Positions 50,243-61,689 of a stretch of DNA of 64,000 bases are shown here, one piece after another (the first letter of the stretch is position 1; each line of letters opens with the position of its first letter). The stretch is taken from positions 17,759,884 to 17,823,883 of the forward strand of contig CM052356.1 in NCBI GenBank assembly GCA_028551475.1. Reading direction: 5' to 3'. The notes under the pieces were generated by a model. That model did no database searches, was not told the origin of the DNA, and worked only from the letters and a program-made list of their open reading frames with translations. The translations under genes and the position numbers were made by a program. The stretch comes from Casuarina equisetifolia. Lineage: Eukaryota > Streptophyta > Magnoliopsida > Fagales > Casuarinaceae.

Positions 50243-50467
50243 CAGCTTCCACAGCCTTAAAAGCATATTTCAAAAATCCCCATCCTGTACTGTCTGCAAC
50301 AATTAATTAGTCCCCATGGATAGTATTGTGCTTCCATTTTTTCGTTGGGTCATATACCTTCCAAACCAAAGGATAAATGAAAGTGATTAGAAAACATCCT
50401 TAGCAGCATCATGAACACAATATCACCTACATGTCTCGTCTTTCTGAAAAGCTCCATTTAAGAAGAA

Positions 50468-50472
50468 GTGTG
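50468..50472. repeat. Copia target-site duplication, left
   Basis: GTGTG directly before the 5' LTR, matching 55780-55784 directly after the 3' LTR. Confidence 0.92.
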
Positions 50473-50857
50473 TGTAAGTGAATCCAGCTCAGCGCATGCG
50501 AAGGGTGAACAAAGATGCTCATGTGAAGCAATATCCACTAGAGCAATCATGACTTGTGCAGCTACACCTCACCCTAGGAGAGAGACACAAAGGATATCTG
50601 GACACGCATCACAGCATGAAGTACAGGAAACCCAGTCCCGAGAAGAGTGTGGAAAGCTACTCAAGGAGAAGAAGTGCAAAACTACATATACAAGCATGCG
50701 TGGCTAACAGAAATCTAATTTGCGTGATTAAGTGTACAAGCCAAGGGCTATATAACTAGCATTGTAAAACTCAATGAAAAAAAAAGAAGAGTGAACAAAT
50801 AGATTCAGTGGCCCCCTAATTCTTGTGTCTTATTACCTCAGTTTGAGTTTTTCTTCA
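50473..50857 (+). repeat. 5' LTR of the Copia element
   Basis: Starts TGTAAGTGAATCCAGC and ends TTTTTCTTCA. It is nearly identical to the LTR at 55394-55779. Confidence 0.95.
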
Positions 50858-50873
50858 TGGCATCAAGAGCCAG
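50858..50873 (+). other. Copia primer binding site (tRNA-iMet type)
   Basis: TGGCATCAAGAGCCAG abuts the 5' LTR. It resembles the usual TGGTATCAGAGC complement of initiator-Met tRNA, with one substitution and one inserted A. Confidence 0.75.
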
Positions 50874-50998
50874 GTTCGATCACTAGCACCAGCCTTCATT
50901 CACCTTCTTATCACTCAGTGCTTTTGACCAGTCTTCCGCTTCGCATCTCTCTTCCACTTCACCACTGTATAACTTGTATCTCCCCTCTCATCTTGCTC

Positions 50999-53900
50999 AT
51001 GGCACCAACTCCTGCCTACCCTTTCCCGACTACTGTAAGCGTGAGCAACTTTATCACCCTCAAGCTCAGTAGCGGTAACTACCTACCATGGGTTACGCAG
51101 TTCCGTTCCCTTGCCCAAATGCAGAAACTAGATGGTTTTCTTACTGGTGAGACAGCCAAACCTACTGCCACCATAACTGCCTCCAACGGAAATGTATCAC
51201 CCAATCCTGCTCATGGTGATTGGGTACAAAGTGATGCACTGGTCCGATCATGGATCCTTAGCACACTATCTGAAGAAGCACTGGGGCATGTTTTCGAACT
51301 GGAAACATCTGCTCAAGTTTAGGCTACTCTAGCAAATCGCTTTGCCTAGAAAACAGAATCCCGCGAATTCGATCTCCTCAGCCAACTACATCACTTGCAG
51401 AAGGGATCTAAGTCGCTTGCTAATTATCTTGGTGAGTTTCAGGCATTTGTCAACCAACTAAGTGCCATAGGGAAGCCCCTCAGTGACTCGGCCAAGACTT
51501 TCAGGCTACTTGAAGGACTTGGAAGGGAGTACGAACCCTTCCGCACATCTATGGTTAGACCACCTATCCCTCAGTTCAGCGAGGTGATGTCTCAGCTCGA
51601 AGCCTTTGAAATACGCATCTCCCGTTACTCTCCATCACCAGTAAATGAGCATGCAGCCTTTGTGGTGCAAAGAAACAATCGGGGTGGTCGCTCTGGTCGA
51701 GGACGTGGCAACTCCTCATTCATGTCTCAAGGTCGAGGCTTCAACCCCTCTGCACAAAATAATCGTGGACAAGGACCACCAGGACAGCGTAAAACTCCTA
51801 CACCTACTCCCACTCGACAAGCTAACCCTCAAGGCAATCAAGCTCAACCCAATGGAGGAGGTGACCGTGTACCAGTGACCTGTCAAGTCTGCTCAAGGCG
51901 TGGTCACTCAGCTCTTCAGTGCTGGTACCGTTTTGACCACTCCTATCAAGCTGATGACCTTCCACAAGCTCTTGCTACCTTGCAAGTTGAAGAACCAACA
52001 GATGGAGAATGGGTGGCCGACACTGCTGCTACTGCCCACGTAGTCAACACAGAAGGTAAACTCACTACCTTCACTCCCTATTCTGGCCATGATAGTATTG
52101 TAGTGGGTAGTGGACAGAAAATACCAATCTCTCACATTGGCCGAACCACCTTACACAATGGTCTGATTCCTCTAAATTCAGTACTTGTTGCACCCAAGAT
52201 TAAACATAATCTTTTATCCATTGCTAAACTAACAGATGCCTACCCATGTACCATAGAGTTTAACCAATCATGTTTTCTTATCAAGGACTCGAGAACACGG
52301 GCCACCCTCTTGAAGGGCGTTAGAAGGGGAGACCTCTACATCTTGCCGAGCCAACCCAACCAGGCTTACCACATCTCTCATCACCGGGGAGTAGACAGTC
52401 ACATCTGGCACAACCGCTTGGGTCATCCTAATCACCGCATTTTGCAACTTTTGACCAAGAATAACCTCATCTCAGTCCAGGGAGATATTGACCCAATGTG
52501 TAACTCCTGTTTAGCCAGTAAAAGCCATAGGCTTCCTTTTGTTAAGACTGCAAAACATTCCTCGATACCCTTAAAAAAAAATTCATAGTGATGTATGGGG
52601 GCCGGCAACTGCTTGTTCTGTTCAAGGTTTTAAATACTATGCTATCTTTGTTGATGATTGCACACGTTTCATTTGGTTTTATCCCATGAGACAAAAATCT
52701 GAATTATTCAAGATTTTCTGTGAGTTCAAGCTGATGGTAGAGAAACAGTTTGAACGTCCTATTAAAATATTGCAAACTGATAACGGTGGGGAGTATATGA
52801 GTAATATGCTAGCTGAATTCCTTAAGCAACAAGGAATCATACACCAACTCTCATGCCCATACACACCGGAACAAAACGGACTTGCAGAACGCAAGCACCG
52901 TCATGTAACTGAGCTAGGACGGGCAATGCTATTACAAGCTGGAATGCCACACCGTTTCTGGATAGAAGCATTCCAGACTGCAGTATTTTTAATCAACAGA
53001 TTGCCATCACCTGTCCTTAAGGACTCTTCTCCTTTTGTGCAACTCTACCAGCGAGCTCCAGATTATAGCTTCTTAAAGACTTTCGGATGTGAATGTTATC
53101 CTTGTCTACGTGACATTGCAAAAGACAAACTTGGCCCCTACTCACTTGAGTGTGTCTTTGTGGGTTACAGCACCCGCCACAAGGGGTATCGGTGTCTACA
53201 TAGACCCTCAGGACGTGTCTTCATCTCACGGCATGTTATATTCAATGAGAAAATCTTCCCATTTGCCAAAATAGCAGCTGCTCCACTCACTGATCACGTG
53301 CCCTCCATATGCACATCTTCCCAAACTGAGTGGCGTGACCATGGTGAGATAAATCCCAGGCCTACCACACTTGATAGTCTACCAATACACGACACTCCTA
53401 GTGCTGAGAGACTATTTAGAAGCTTTATACAAGAGGACACTCCACCACCTAACCTACAAGACACCTCACCTCAACCTCACTCACACATGTCAATACCTAC
53501 TGCTCCTCCCTATCACAATCATGAACCCTCCAGCATTGTACCAGCATCCTGCAGTGCCGAGGCAGGTCCTCTACCACCTATCTCTACCCATGCACTCCCA
53601 ATACATCAGCATACAGCACCTGTACCCGAGACTCTCACTTCAACACAAGTGACAGAACCATCTCTCAATATACATGACCTGGAGATACATCCTGCTAACC
53701 CCTCCACTCTGAGCTCATTACCGATAGAGTCAAGTGCTCCCAACACATCCTCTTCCATCCCTATGAGGACTCACCCAATGGTTACTCGAAGTAAATCCGG
53801 GATTGTGAAATCTAATCCTCGGTATGCATTACTAGCCTCCACCTCTACATCAATCATGCCTCGGTCTCTCCAAGATGCTCTTAGACATGAAGGTTGGCGA

Positions 53901-55628
53901 GCAGCTATGGAGGCTGAAATGTCAGCACTTTACAAGAACTCTACATGGGTGTTAGTTCCACGACACCCTAGAATGAATGTAGTAGGGAGCAAATGGGTTT
54001 ACAAACCCAAGTTCACTGCTGATGGATCACTCGACAAGCTCAAGGCTCGGCTGGTTGCAAAAGGGTATCATCAAGCACCAGGAGTTGACTTCCTGGAGAC
54101 ATTCAGTCCTGTCGTGAAAGCAACCACGGTAAGACTCGTCCTCAGCATTGCAACAGTGAAAGGATGGCCCTTGAAACAGTATGATGTGTCAAATGCATTC
54201 CTACATGGATATCTCCAGGAACCGGTGTTCATGGAGCAACCTCCAGGTTTTCATAATCCTACACATCCCAACCATGTGTGTTCTCTTCGAAGAGCTCTCT
54301 ATGGGCTAAAACAAGCACCCCGTGCTTGGTACGACCGACTGTCACAACATGTCATGGAGTATGGATTTGTAAGTTCTCCACATGACCCATCACTCTTTAT
54401 CTACAACACCAAACATGCCTGTATTTGGCTTCTTATCTATGTTGATGACCTAATATTGACTGGGAGTTCCGACCAAGCCACTAAAGATTTTGTGAAGTAT
54501 CTCACTAGTGAGTTTCCTGTGAAAGATATGGGAGCCCTTAGCTATTTTCTTGGCATACAAGTTCACCATAGCAATACTGGACTTCATCTCTCCCAACAAA
54601 AGTACCTTCAAGATGTTCTGGAACGGGCAAGCATGATTGAAAGCAAACCTGTTGCAACGCCAATGGCCGTGAAAGTTCCAACAATAAAGGGCACTCAAGT
54701 TACTTTCAACCAACCCACCTTGTTTCGGAGTCTGTTGGGAGCTCTCCAATATGCAACCCTTACCAGACCTGATCTTACTTTTGTTGTAAACAAATTGTGT
54801 CAAAAGATGAACTCACCCACTGTGTCAGATTTTCTACAGCTAAAGCGAGTCCTTCGCTACATCAAAGGAACCCTTTCATTAGGCCTTAACATTCACCGTT
54901 ACAGCACACTTAACCTACATGGTTTTAGCGACTCTGATTGGGCAGGCTGTCAAGATAGCCGACGTTCAACAACTGGGTACTGCTTCTTCCTTGGAGGTAA
55001 TTGTGTCTCGTGGTCATCAAAGCGGCAACCTACAGTTTCCCGCTCATCAACTGAAGCTGAATACCGAGCTCTAGCTTCTGCCACTGCAGAAGCTATGTGG
55101 ATACTTCATGTCCTTAGAAGTCTCGGCATTGCCCAACCTAAGCCACCTAGATTGTTCTGTGATAACCTTAGCGCCCTACATCTCACCACAAAACCAGTCT
55201 ATCATGGACGAACCAAGCATATCGAAGTGGATTATCACTTCGTGCGCGAAAAGGTTGCTCAGGGGGCCCTTGTAACTGCACATGTTCCATCCTCTCGACA
55301 ACTGGCTGATCTTTTCACAAAGCCATTGGCAAAGGCTTCGTTTCTCTCTCTACGGTCCAACCTCGGCATGACAATGCCTCGTTTGAGGGGGCATGTAAGT
55401 GAATCCAGCTCAGCGCATGCGAAGGGTGAACAAAGATGCTCATGTGAAGCAATATCCACTAGAGCAATCATGACTTGTGCAGCTACACCTCACCCTAGGA
55501 GAGAGACACAAAGGATATCTGGACACGCATCACAGCATGAAGTACAGGAAACCCAGTCCCGAGAAGAGTGTGGAAAGCTACTCAAGGAGAAGAAGTGCAA
55601 AACTACATATACAAGCATGCGTGGCTAA
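50999..55628 (+). pseudogene. Copia gag-pol, disrupted by two stops and a frameshift
   Basis: Gag starts at ATG 50999. TAG stops at 51320-51322 and 51347-51349 interrupt gag. The same frame then reopens, with a zinc knuckle (CQVCSRRGHSALQC) and a protease-like motif WVADTAATAHV, to a stop after an A9 run at 52573-52581. From there pol continues in the next frame: HSDVWGP, integrase (DNGGEY, QNGLAERKHRH), RT (KARLVAKGYHQ, QYDVSNAFLHG, YGLKQAPRAWYDR, LLIYVDDLILTG) and RNase H (SRSSTEAEYRALA). The catalytic RT YVDD is intact. One copy of these defects means the element cannot make its own full polyprotein. The frame ends 78 codons inside the 3' LTR. Confidence 0.9.
55383..55393 (+). other. Copia polypurine tract
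   Basis: TTGAGGGGGCA directly precedes the 3' LTR, the expected place for the plus-strand primer. Confidence 0.75.
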
Positions 55629-55779
55629 CAGAAATCTAATTTGCGTGATTAAGTGTACAAGCCAAGGGCTATATAACTAGCATTGTAAAACTCAATGAAA
55701 AAAAAAAGAAGAGTGAACAAATAAATTCAGTGGCCCCCTAATTCTTGTGTCTTATTACCTCAGTTTGAGTTTTTCTTCA
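55394..55779 (+). repeat. 3' LTR of the Copia element
   Basis: Same termini as the 5' LTR, with one extra A in the A-run and one G to A change. The pol frame runs on into it as far as 55628. Confidence 0.95.
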
Positions 55780-55784
55780 GTGTG
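55780..55784. repeat. Copia target-site duplication, right
   Basis: GTGTG, identical to 50468-50472. Confidence 0.92.
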
Positions 55785-55947
55785 GATAGAACGAAGAGAG
55801 AAACCCCCTCCCATCTTCAAGCAGTGAAAATATGCTTGTTCTTTTCATACCAGTGCCTCTCGACAACTTTCCCAGCATGAGGCTGTTGGAATATTCAAGT
55901 AAAAGTAAGTATCAATGGACTTCACAAAAGAGATACCAAAAATGAAG

Positions 55948-57266
55948 TGAATTGCCCCCATATGTGTGTGTGTTTGCAAAGCAGAAGAAAAAGAAGGGCC
56001 ACAAGACATTTTTCGCTGAAATAAAAGTAAATCAAGAGGTCTTTGTTCTCTCTTTTTAATTTTTTTAATAATAAAACATAAACTAACATGAGATTTTCTG
56101 CCAATAACATATTAACATGACTACTCAAACCACAAAGTTCCCAAACAAAAAACACATCTAGATATTTCTCAAAAATCCTTTCCCGGTGATATCAAAATGC
56201 ATTCATTATATTTCAACATTAGCAAAAAAGATATTTTTCCACCATGATGTTCTGAGAATAATTAGAAAAAAACTTTAAAAAGAAATAGCACTAACCCAAT
56301 GGTTAAATTTTATAAGGTGGACATCAGTAACTGTCACTGTTGCTGTAAACTTAAGTGAAATTCCATATCTTACCATCATGGTGGCAGATTAGGTATGAGT
56401 AGAACTTGAATAGTTGAGAAAAGCTTCCAAAACGATGCCTGGTCAACAATTTCAGGCATCAAACAAGGCATTTTAATGCTCCCCTCCATCATTTTAGCAG
56501 TTGCTACCCCTGCCGTGATTGCCACAAATAGAATCGCCAAACCCACCAACAATGTTGAAGCATATCTCAAGGAATCTAACATCAAGAACAAAAAAAAGTC
56601 TCATAAATCAATCATCTCAAAACTTTTAAACCAATTAATAACTAAAACTAGGAAGATCAATGCATTCTGATACAACGACAAAGTTCTGCAAGTTTATAGT
56701 GAGATGTCCTACTAACAAATATAATGATGTGAGGACATGGAAAAAACTAATGTGACTTCCTTAAACTGCATGCCTTGTCTGGTTAATAGAGTTGTAAAGG
56801 AAATGTAATGGTAATTCTTTACTTATACACCCTGCACTGATAGGACTACTAGAAATAAATGACACAGCAAAAAAATATTTTTTACTAAATCATAAGCCTA
56901 AAGGACAATCCAGTGGCAAACACATCTTTTCTTCAAGTGTCTAGCCACAGTCAGAAACCATAGCCGTAAAAGGAGAGAAGAAGGAGGAGGAGGCAAAAGT
57001 ATAACTAATAGTTAAACTTCAAAAGAGAGGTGTGATAGAGAGAAAGAGAGTTCAATGGTTTCAAGAATACAGCTTAATCTAAAATGATCAATATGTTCTC
57101 TTCTAGCTCAGAAACATACTCGTCAATATTTCCATTGAATACACCGGAGTCCCTCAATTTCATTTCTTCTTCCCACAGCTTCTCAACATTATTCTTCACT
57201 CTACACAGCTTGTAGAACTGTTGTAAGTGCACAATGTCCTGACTTCTATCTATGGTTCCATGATGC
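55948..57266. other. Intergenic DNA with degraded gene fragments
   Basis: AT-rich. The only recognisable piece is the transporter exon at 56374-56575. Confidence 0.5.
56374..56575 (-). pseudogene. Amino-acid transporter (AVT6-like) exon remnant
   Basis: One minus-strand exon with acceptor TTAG and donor G/GTAAG. It reads SLRYASTLLVGLAILFVAI, then KMMEGSIKMPCLMPEI and FWKLFSTIQVLL. This resembles the hydrophobic segment before the AYICHHN region of plant vacuolar amino-acid transporters (AVT6 / AAAP family). The last part needs a frame change to read YLICHHD before the donor. No neighbouring exons of the same gene were found, so I treat it as a gene fragment. Confidence 0.6.
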
Positions 57267-57352
57267 AGGAGCAACTACGTTAGCTCAAACTATTGGCCCA
57301 GCCTATATGTGGAGCATGTCAATCAATACTTGTTTGGGCCACAATGTAATCC
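57267..57352. repeat. Diverged solo copy of the foldback-element terminus
   Basis: AGGAGCAACTA(C)G...TTTGGGCCACAATGTAATCC parallels the left end of the foldback element at 57647, with many substitutions. Confidence 0.6.
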
Positions 57353-57646
57353 TAGCTTTCCTCTTTACCAACTTTTGTTAAAAAATTGCTTAAACAGACA
57401 AAAAATTGCAGATAACGTTAAATTGAAAGACATGTCCAAGAGAAAAGTCCCACAGCAAAGAACAAATCCAAAAGGTGAATAAATTTCAATTGGACAAGCT
57501 CTTACTAAAAAATATTTGGATATATAGATATGCCATAAGTTAATAACTAAAATGCATGACACTTGCATACAGATGGAAGGCCACCCACAAAATATCCAAG
57601 CTTTTCCATGATGCACAAACTAAAATTTCCAAGTCTCTTATAAAGT

Positions 57647-58673
57647 AGGAGCAACTATGCCAGCCCACACTAATGACCTAGTCCATATTTTTAGTGTTTT
57701 AGCAATTACATGTTTAGGCCACAATGTCATCCAATGAGTCCAAGAAGCTCAAACTTGAAAGGTGTTTTAAAGATTTTCTAAAAATTTTAATATGTTTAGA
57801 ACTCCTTAATTGTTGTTTTAGGATTTTTAAATTGTTAAGATTCTTAATTATCTAGAATTTCATTATTTGTTGAGATTCCTGATTTGTTAGGATCTTATCC
57901 TTAATTTGTTGAGATCTTGATTTAATTTGATTTGATTTTCCTTGATTTTAAGGATCCAAAAGAAAAACTTTTGGGGAAGAACTTTTGAGATTAGAAATAA
58001 TTTCATTTTTTTTTCAACTTTGCTTTCTAAATTGCATATTCTTATTTTCCAACCTTTTACCTTTCAATTATTTTAATTCCTACACTTAAGTTACTGTATT
58101 TACGTTTCAATAGTTTATTTTCCACTATTTACCTTTTTATCACTTTAAATTTCCTAGGTTCCAGTTGTTATTCCATTCCAGTCGCTTTATTATCCATAAG
58201 CTCACCCTTGCCCATCACCAAATGCATCAAGTCAAAAAAAAAATGAAATTCTTTTTTATCTCAAAAGCCCTTTTTACAATTAAAATAATACTCTCTTTAA
58301 ATAGACAACTAAACTTAATCCTTAAAAGATATGAAATTCTTAAAACCTAATTTTAGTAGGATCCAAGATCCCTAAAATCAAGGAAAAAATCAAATCAAAT
58401 CAAGATCTCAACAAATTAGGGATAAGATCCTAACAAATCAAGGATCTTAATAAATAAGAAAATCTTAGATAATTAAGAACCTTGATAATTTAAAAATCTT
58501 AAAATAATAATTAAGGAGTCCTAAAAATATTAAAATTCTTAGAGAATCTCTAAGATGTCCTTCAAGTTTGGGCTTCTTGAACCCATTGGATGACGTTGTG
58601 GCCTAAACATGTAATTGCTAAGACACTCAGCATATGGGTTGAGTTATTAGTTTGGGCTAGTATAGTTGTTCCT
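57647..58673. mobile_element. Foldback (long inverted repeat) element, ~1.03 kb
   Basis: The left arm (57647-57957) and right arm (58359-58673) are imperfect reverse complements of over 300 bp. They start AGGAGCAACTAT and, inverted, AGGAACAACTAT. Inside both run TTAGCAATTACATGTTTAGG, GGCCACAA, a GATTTGATTTT stretch and GGATCC. The ~400 bp middle has no coding sequence. This fits a non-autonomous DNA transposon (MITE or foldback). I could not define a clear target duplication. Confidence 0.8.
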
Positions 58674-59512
58674 GTATCATCTTAAGTCAAAATTAGCATT
58701 TCAGACAAAACTTCACCTTGATGACTAACATCAATCTAGTCTTGAATTGTAAAACACCTTTTCCTTTACTATTAGGATCCAATTTTTGGGCTAGTGAATA
58801 ACTATGCTCACATACTACAGGTAGCAATAAATACTTAGCAACTTCGACATATATTAAATTTTTTGAACATTTTACCATATGTATCATAGGTAAAATCATG
58901 GTTTGAATAAAAGATAGTCTATAGGAACAACTCTTGCTATTTGACTGCACAATGGAGGCAAAATAGTTGCTTCAAAAGAATCCAACTACCAAACAAGCCA
59001 GCTTAAGATTACTCCCAATTTGGGGCTCCCAACTTACTCCCATTTTTTCCATAAAAATTTGACACACTTAACCCCTTCAACACATTCTTCTCATCATACA
59101 TCCACTATAACTGCATCACTAGCCCAAACCCCAATCCTAGCCCCACAAAATCATAATCAAACATTATGGTCTAATTTCCACAATGTTTCTTGACTGGCAA
59201 ATTGAAAAATAGGTAAAGACTTGGAGCAATGATGTTGATTGTATGAGGAAAATTTGGAGATGAGAAGTATGGTCTGAGTGGAGAATAAAGCAATGACAAC
59301 AGAGGTTTACCGTGTAGTTTAAGAATCTAATAGTCAATGGTTCAAGCAAGTCTTGGTGGAGAGTAGTATAAGCAGCTGAGACTAGTAGCTATAGATAGGT
59401 AGTAGCAATTTAAGGAAGGATGTGACAAAAGCAGGATCTGATGGCCATTTCTCTGTTTGTTCTAATAAGCACCATTGCAGTGCTACAATAATTAAATTGA
59501 TTGCAACCAAAC
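58674..59512. other. Intergenic DNA between two mobile elements
   Basis: No gene or repeat recognised. Confidence 0.45.
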
Positions 59513-59998
59513 TGTTGGGAGAATTCAATCAAGTCGCATCAATCATACAGAGATGAAACACACAAATATAAGAACGCACACACCCAAACACAACAGATTA
59601 AAAGGTTTGGAACACATAATGTCCTAGGTCCCCTGTAGTCTTTTCTCATTAAATTTTCTCATATATATTTTTCTCTCCTCAAATAGGTATCTCATGGATT
59701 CTCTTATCAACTTGAATTCATAAGAGGAGCTCTCTTCAACAATTACCCCCATAGGGACTCTCTCAACTTCATCCACTGGGTTTTTCTATACTTCCCTATT
59801 TATAGAGAAATCCTAAAGGAATCTTAGTCGAATACTACTAGGAAAACCTACTTCCACATAAGGATAAGAATCCTAATCCAATACTACTAGGAAACTCACT
59901 ACATCTAGAAGATATTTCCTAGTTCCACAATTACATAGAGACCCCTGATTGTAATGACAACCATACTCTTAAACCTAATTGTTCTACCAATCCTAACA
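59513..59998 (-). repeat. 3' LTR of the non-autonomous element
   Basis: 486 bp, matching 61203-61689. It adjoins the purine tract on its inner side (minus strand). Confidence 0.88.
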
Positions 59999-60078
59999 AT
60001 CTCCCCTTTAAAACAATTTAGTGCAACATCCCTGCACCATAGGAAAGTATAAAAAATCTTTTCAAATTATCAACTATA

Positions 60079-60273
60079 CAACCACAATCTTTGGAAAGAG
60101 AAAGATTGGAGAAACTCTCTTTAACTTCCACAGCTATAGTTTTTGGACAGAGAAAGACTAAAGAAACTCTCTTCAATCACAATCTTTTGAAAGAGAAGAT
60201 TGTAAAAAACTCTCTTCAATTTCTACAACCACAATCTTTTTGATAGAAAAAGATTAGACAAAACTCTCTTCAA
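60079..60273. repeat. Four degenerate ~50-bp internal repeats
   Basis: Each unit has a CACAATCTTT or similar start, an AGAGAAAGATT core partly complementary to that start, and AACTCTCTTCAA. The units lie inside the non-autonomous element and could each form a short hairpin. Confidence 0.7.
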
Positions 60274-61184
60274 AACAAGCCCATATCAACTGTGCCATCT
60301 AGCCTTTTCTTTAAACCATGCCTCTCTTAGGTCATACCTCCTTAGGCACATCTATTACAGCTTCTTCTAGGTTACACCTCTCCTAGGTTGTGTTTCTCTC
60401 TAGGCATCTGCATATCATCATGGGCTTCTTCCATCTAAATGTGTCCTTCACCATAAGGCCTTCAATAAAAGTAAAAATCATAGGACTTTCACAACAATTG
60501 AGGTCACTCTTCGAAATCCCCAATGAAGAGTCCACATATTATCCAAAATTGTTAGTGCTTCCCTAGAATCAACCATCGGAGTCTCAATACACCTCATTTG
60601 AATATCGACAAACTTGAAAATCTCAAATTTTTACTTCATCAATCATATCAACATAAGAGCATCATGTCAATATAGGAGCATCACATGCTCCCCCTTAATC
60701 AACAATTGATCAACAAAGTGCTCCCCCTCAAACATAAATATCTTCACCATTCTCTGTCATCTAACGCTACAACTTAAGCCAAAGAAACACAACAACTACT
60801 ACAAACAATATAATCAGCTTGATCTTTAATCCAACAACTTTAAAAATACTGATAATCTCCAAAACGTCATGTTCTTCAAAAAATTTTTTCAATTTTTGGC
60901 TTATAAATGCTCAGATTTAAACAGAGAAACATAGATCTGCACTTTGCAAACCTCAATCCACAACTCCAACAATATATTCTAATTAATCTACATCAATATC
61001 ATCCAAAAAATCAAACCAGATTTAAGGAAAGAAAATCTCACCTCAAAACACATCAATCTGTTTCTTCAATTGCGTTCACCACGTTTGATTCGTCATCTAT
61101 GGTCCCAATCTTCCACAGTCCATGCTTGCTGCACCACTTGTTAAGAACTAAGCTTATCTCCCATACCACTTGTTGGGATCCGAA

Positions 61185-61202
61185 CTTGGCTCTGATACTA
61201 CT
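61185..61202 (-). other. Primer binding site of the non-autonomous element
   Basis: On the minus strand the LTR end CTCCTAACA is followed by AGTAGTATCAGAGCCAAG, close to the TGGTATCAGAGC initiator-tRNA site. Confidence 0.75.
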
Positions 61203-61689
61203 TGTTAGGAGAATTCAATCAATTTGCATCAATCACACATAGATAGAACACAGATATAAGAACACACACATCCAAACACAGTAGATTTAAAAGGTTCAAA
61301 ACATCATAATGTTCTACGTCCCCTATAGTCTCTTCTCATTAGATTTTCTCATATATATTTTCCTCTCCTCAAATAGGTATCTTATGGATTCTCTCATCAA
61401 CTTGAATTTATGAGAAGAGCTCTCTTCAACAATTAGCCCCCATGGGAATTCTCTCAACTTTGCCCACTGGGTTTCTCTATACTTTCCTATTTATAGAGAA
61501 ACCCTAAAGGAATCCTAGTCGAATACTACTAGGAAAACCTACTTCCACATAAGGATAATAATCCTAATCTAATACTACTAGAAAAGCCACTACGTCTAGA
61601 AGATATTTCCTAGTTTCACAATTACATAGAGACCCCTGATTGTAATGACAACCATACCTTTAAACCTAATTGTTCCACCAATCCTAACA
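61203..61689 (-). repeat. 5' LTR of the non-autonomous element
   Basis: 487 bp, matching 59513-59998. It adjoins the tRNA-iMet-type primer site on its inner side (minus strand). Confidence 0.88.

Larger units (their letters stand above)
50473..55779 (+). mobile_element. Full-length Ty1/Copia LTR retrotransposon
   Basis: 5307 bp element with LTRs of 385 and 386 bp (TG...CA), a 5-bp target duplication GTGTG, a primer binding site directly after the left LTR, a polypurine tract directly before the right LTR, and gag-pol in Copia order (gag, protease, integrase, RT, RNase H). The LTRs differ by one substitution (G/A near the 3' end) and one A in a homopolymer, so insertion is recent. The coding region carries two stops and one frameshift. 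It sits inside the XCT copy B intron. I could not assign a Copia lineage. Confidence 0.95.
50243..55947 (-). pseudogene. XCT: XCT pseudogene, copy B, split by the Copia element
   Basis: Copy B lies at 50243-50472 and 55780-55947, with a Copia retrotransposon between. The last XCT exon is preserved at 50307-50357 (minus): VYDPTKKWKHNTIHGD and a TAA stop. The preceding exon is at about 55806-55882: HAGKVVERHWYEKNKHIF, then a premature TGA where copy A has Ser. The Copia inserted in the intron between them. Similarity to copy A stops near 55947, so no upstream exons are seen. Copy B is thus a 3'-end fragment, already or now non-functional. Confidence 0.78.
59513..61689 (-). mobile_element. Non-autonomous LTR retrotransposon (TRIM/LARD-like)
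   Basis: Two direct repeats of 486 and 487 bp (TGTT(G/A)GGAGAATTC ... CCAATCCTAACA) flank 1.2 kb of non-coding DNA. On the minus strand, the primer binding site AGTAGTATCAGAGCC follows the LTR at 61203, and a purine tract AAAGGGGAGAT precedes the LTR at 59998. So the element points leftward: the 5' LTR is at 61203-61689 and the 3' LTR at 59513-59998. Flanks are CAAAC and TAAAC, a likely 5-bp target duplication with one change. The LTRs differ at many sites, so this insertion is older than the Copia. No gag or pol was found. Confidence 0.85.

Noticed and set aside
57074-57274. Minus-strand frame with a plausible helical, charged protein
   Set aside because: No family recognised, the apparent start overlaps the foldback-like repeat, and no splice partners were found. 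It may be a gene fragment, but I cannot support it.
60079-60273. Spaced internal repeats considered as an array of CRISPR type
   Set aside because: The units are degenerate and contiguous, lie inside a plant LTR element, and have no cas-like neighbour.
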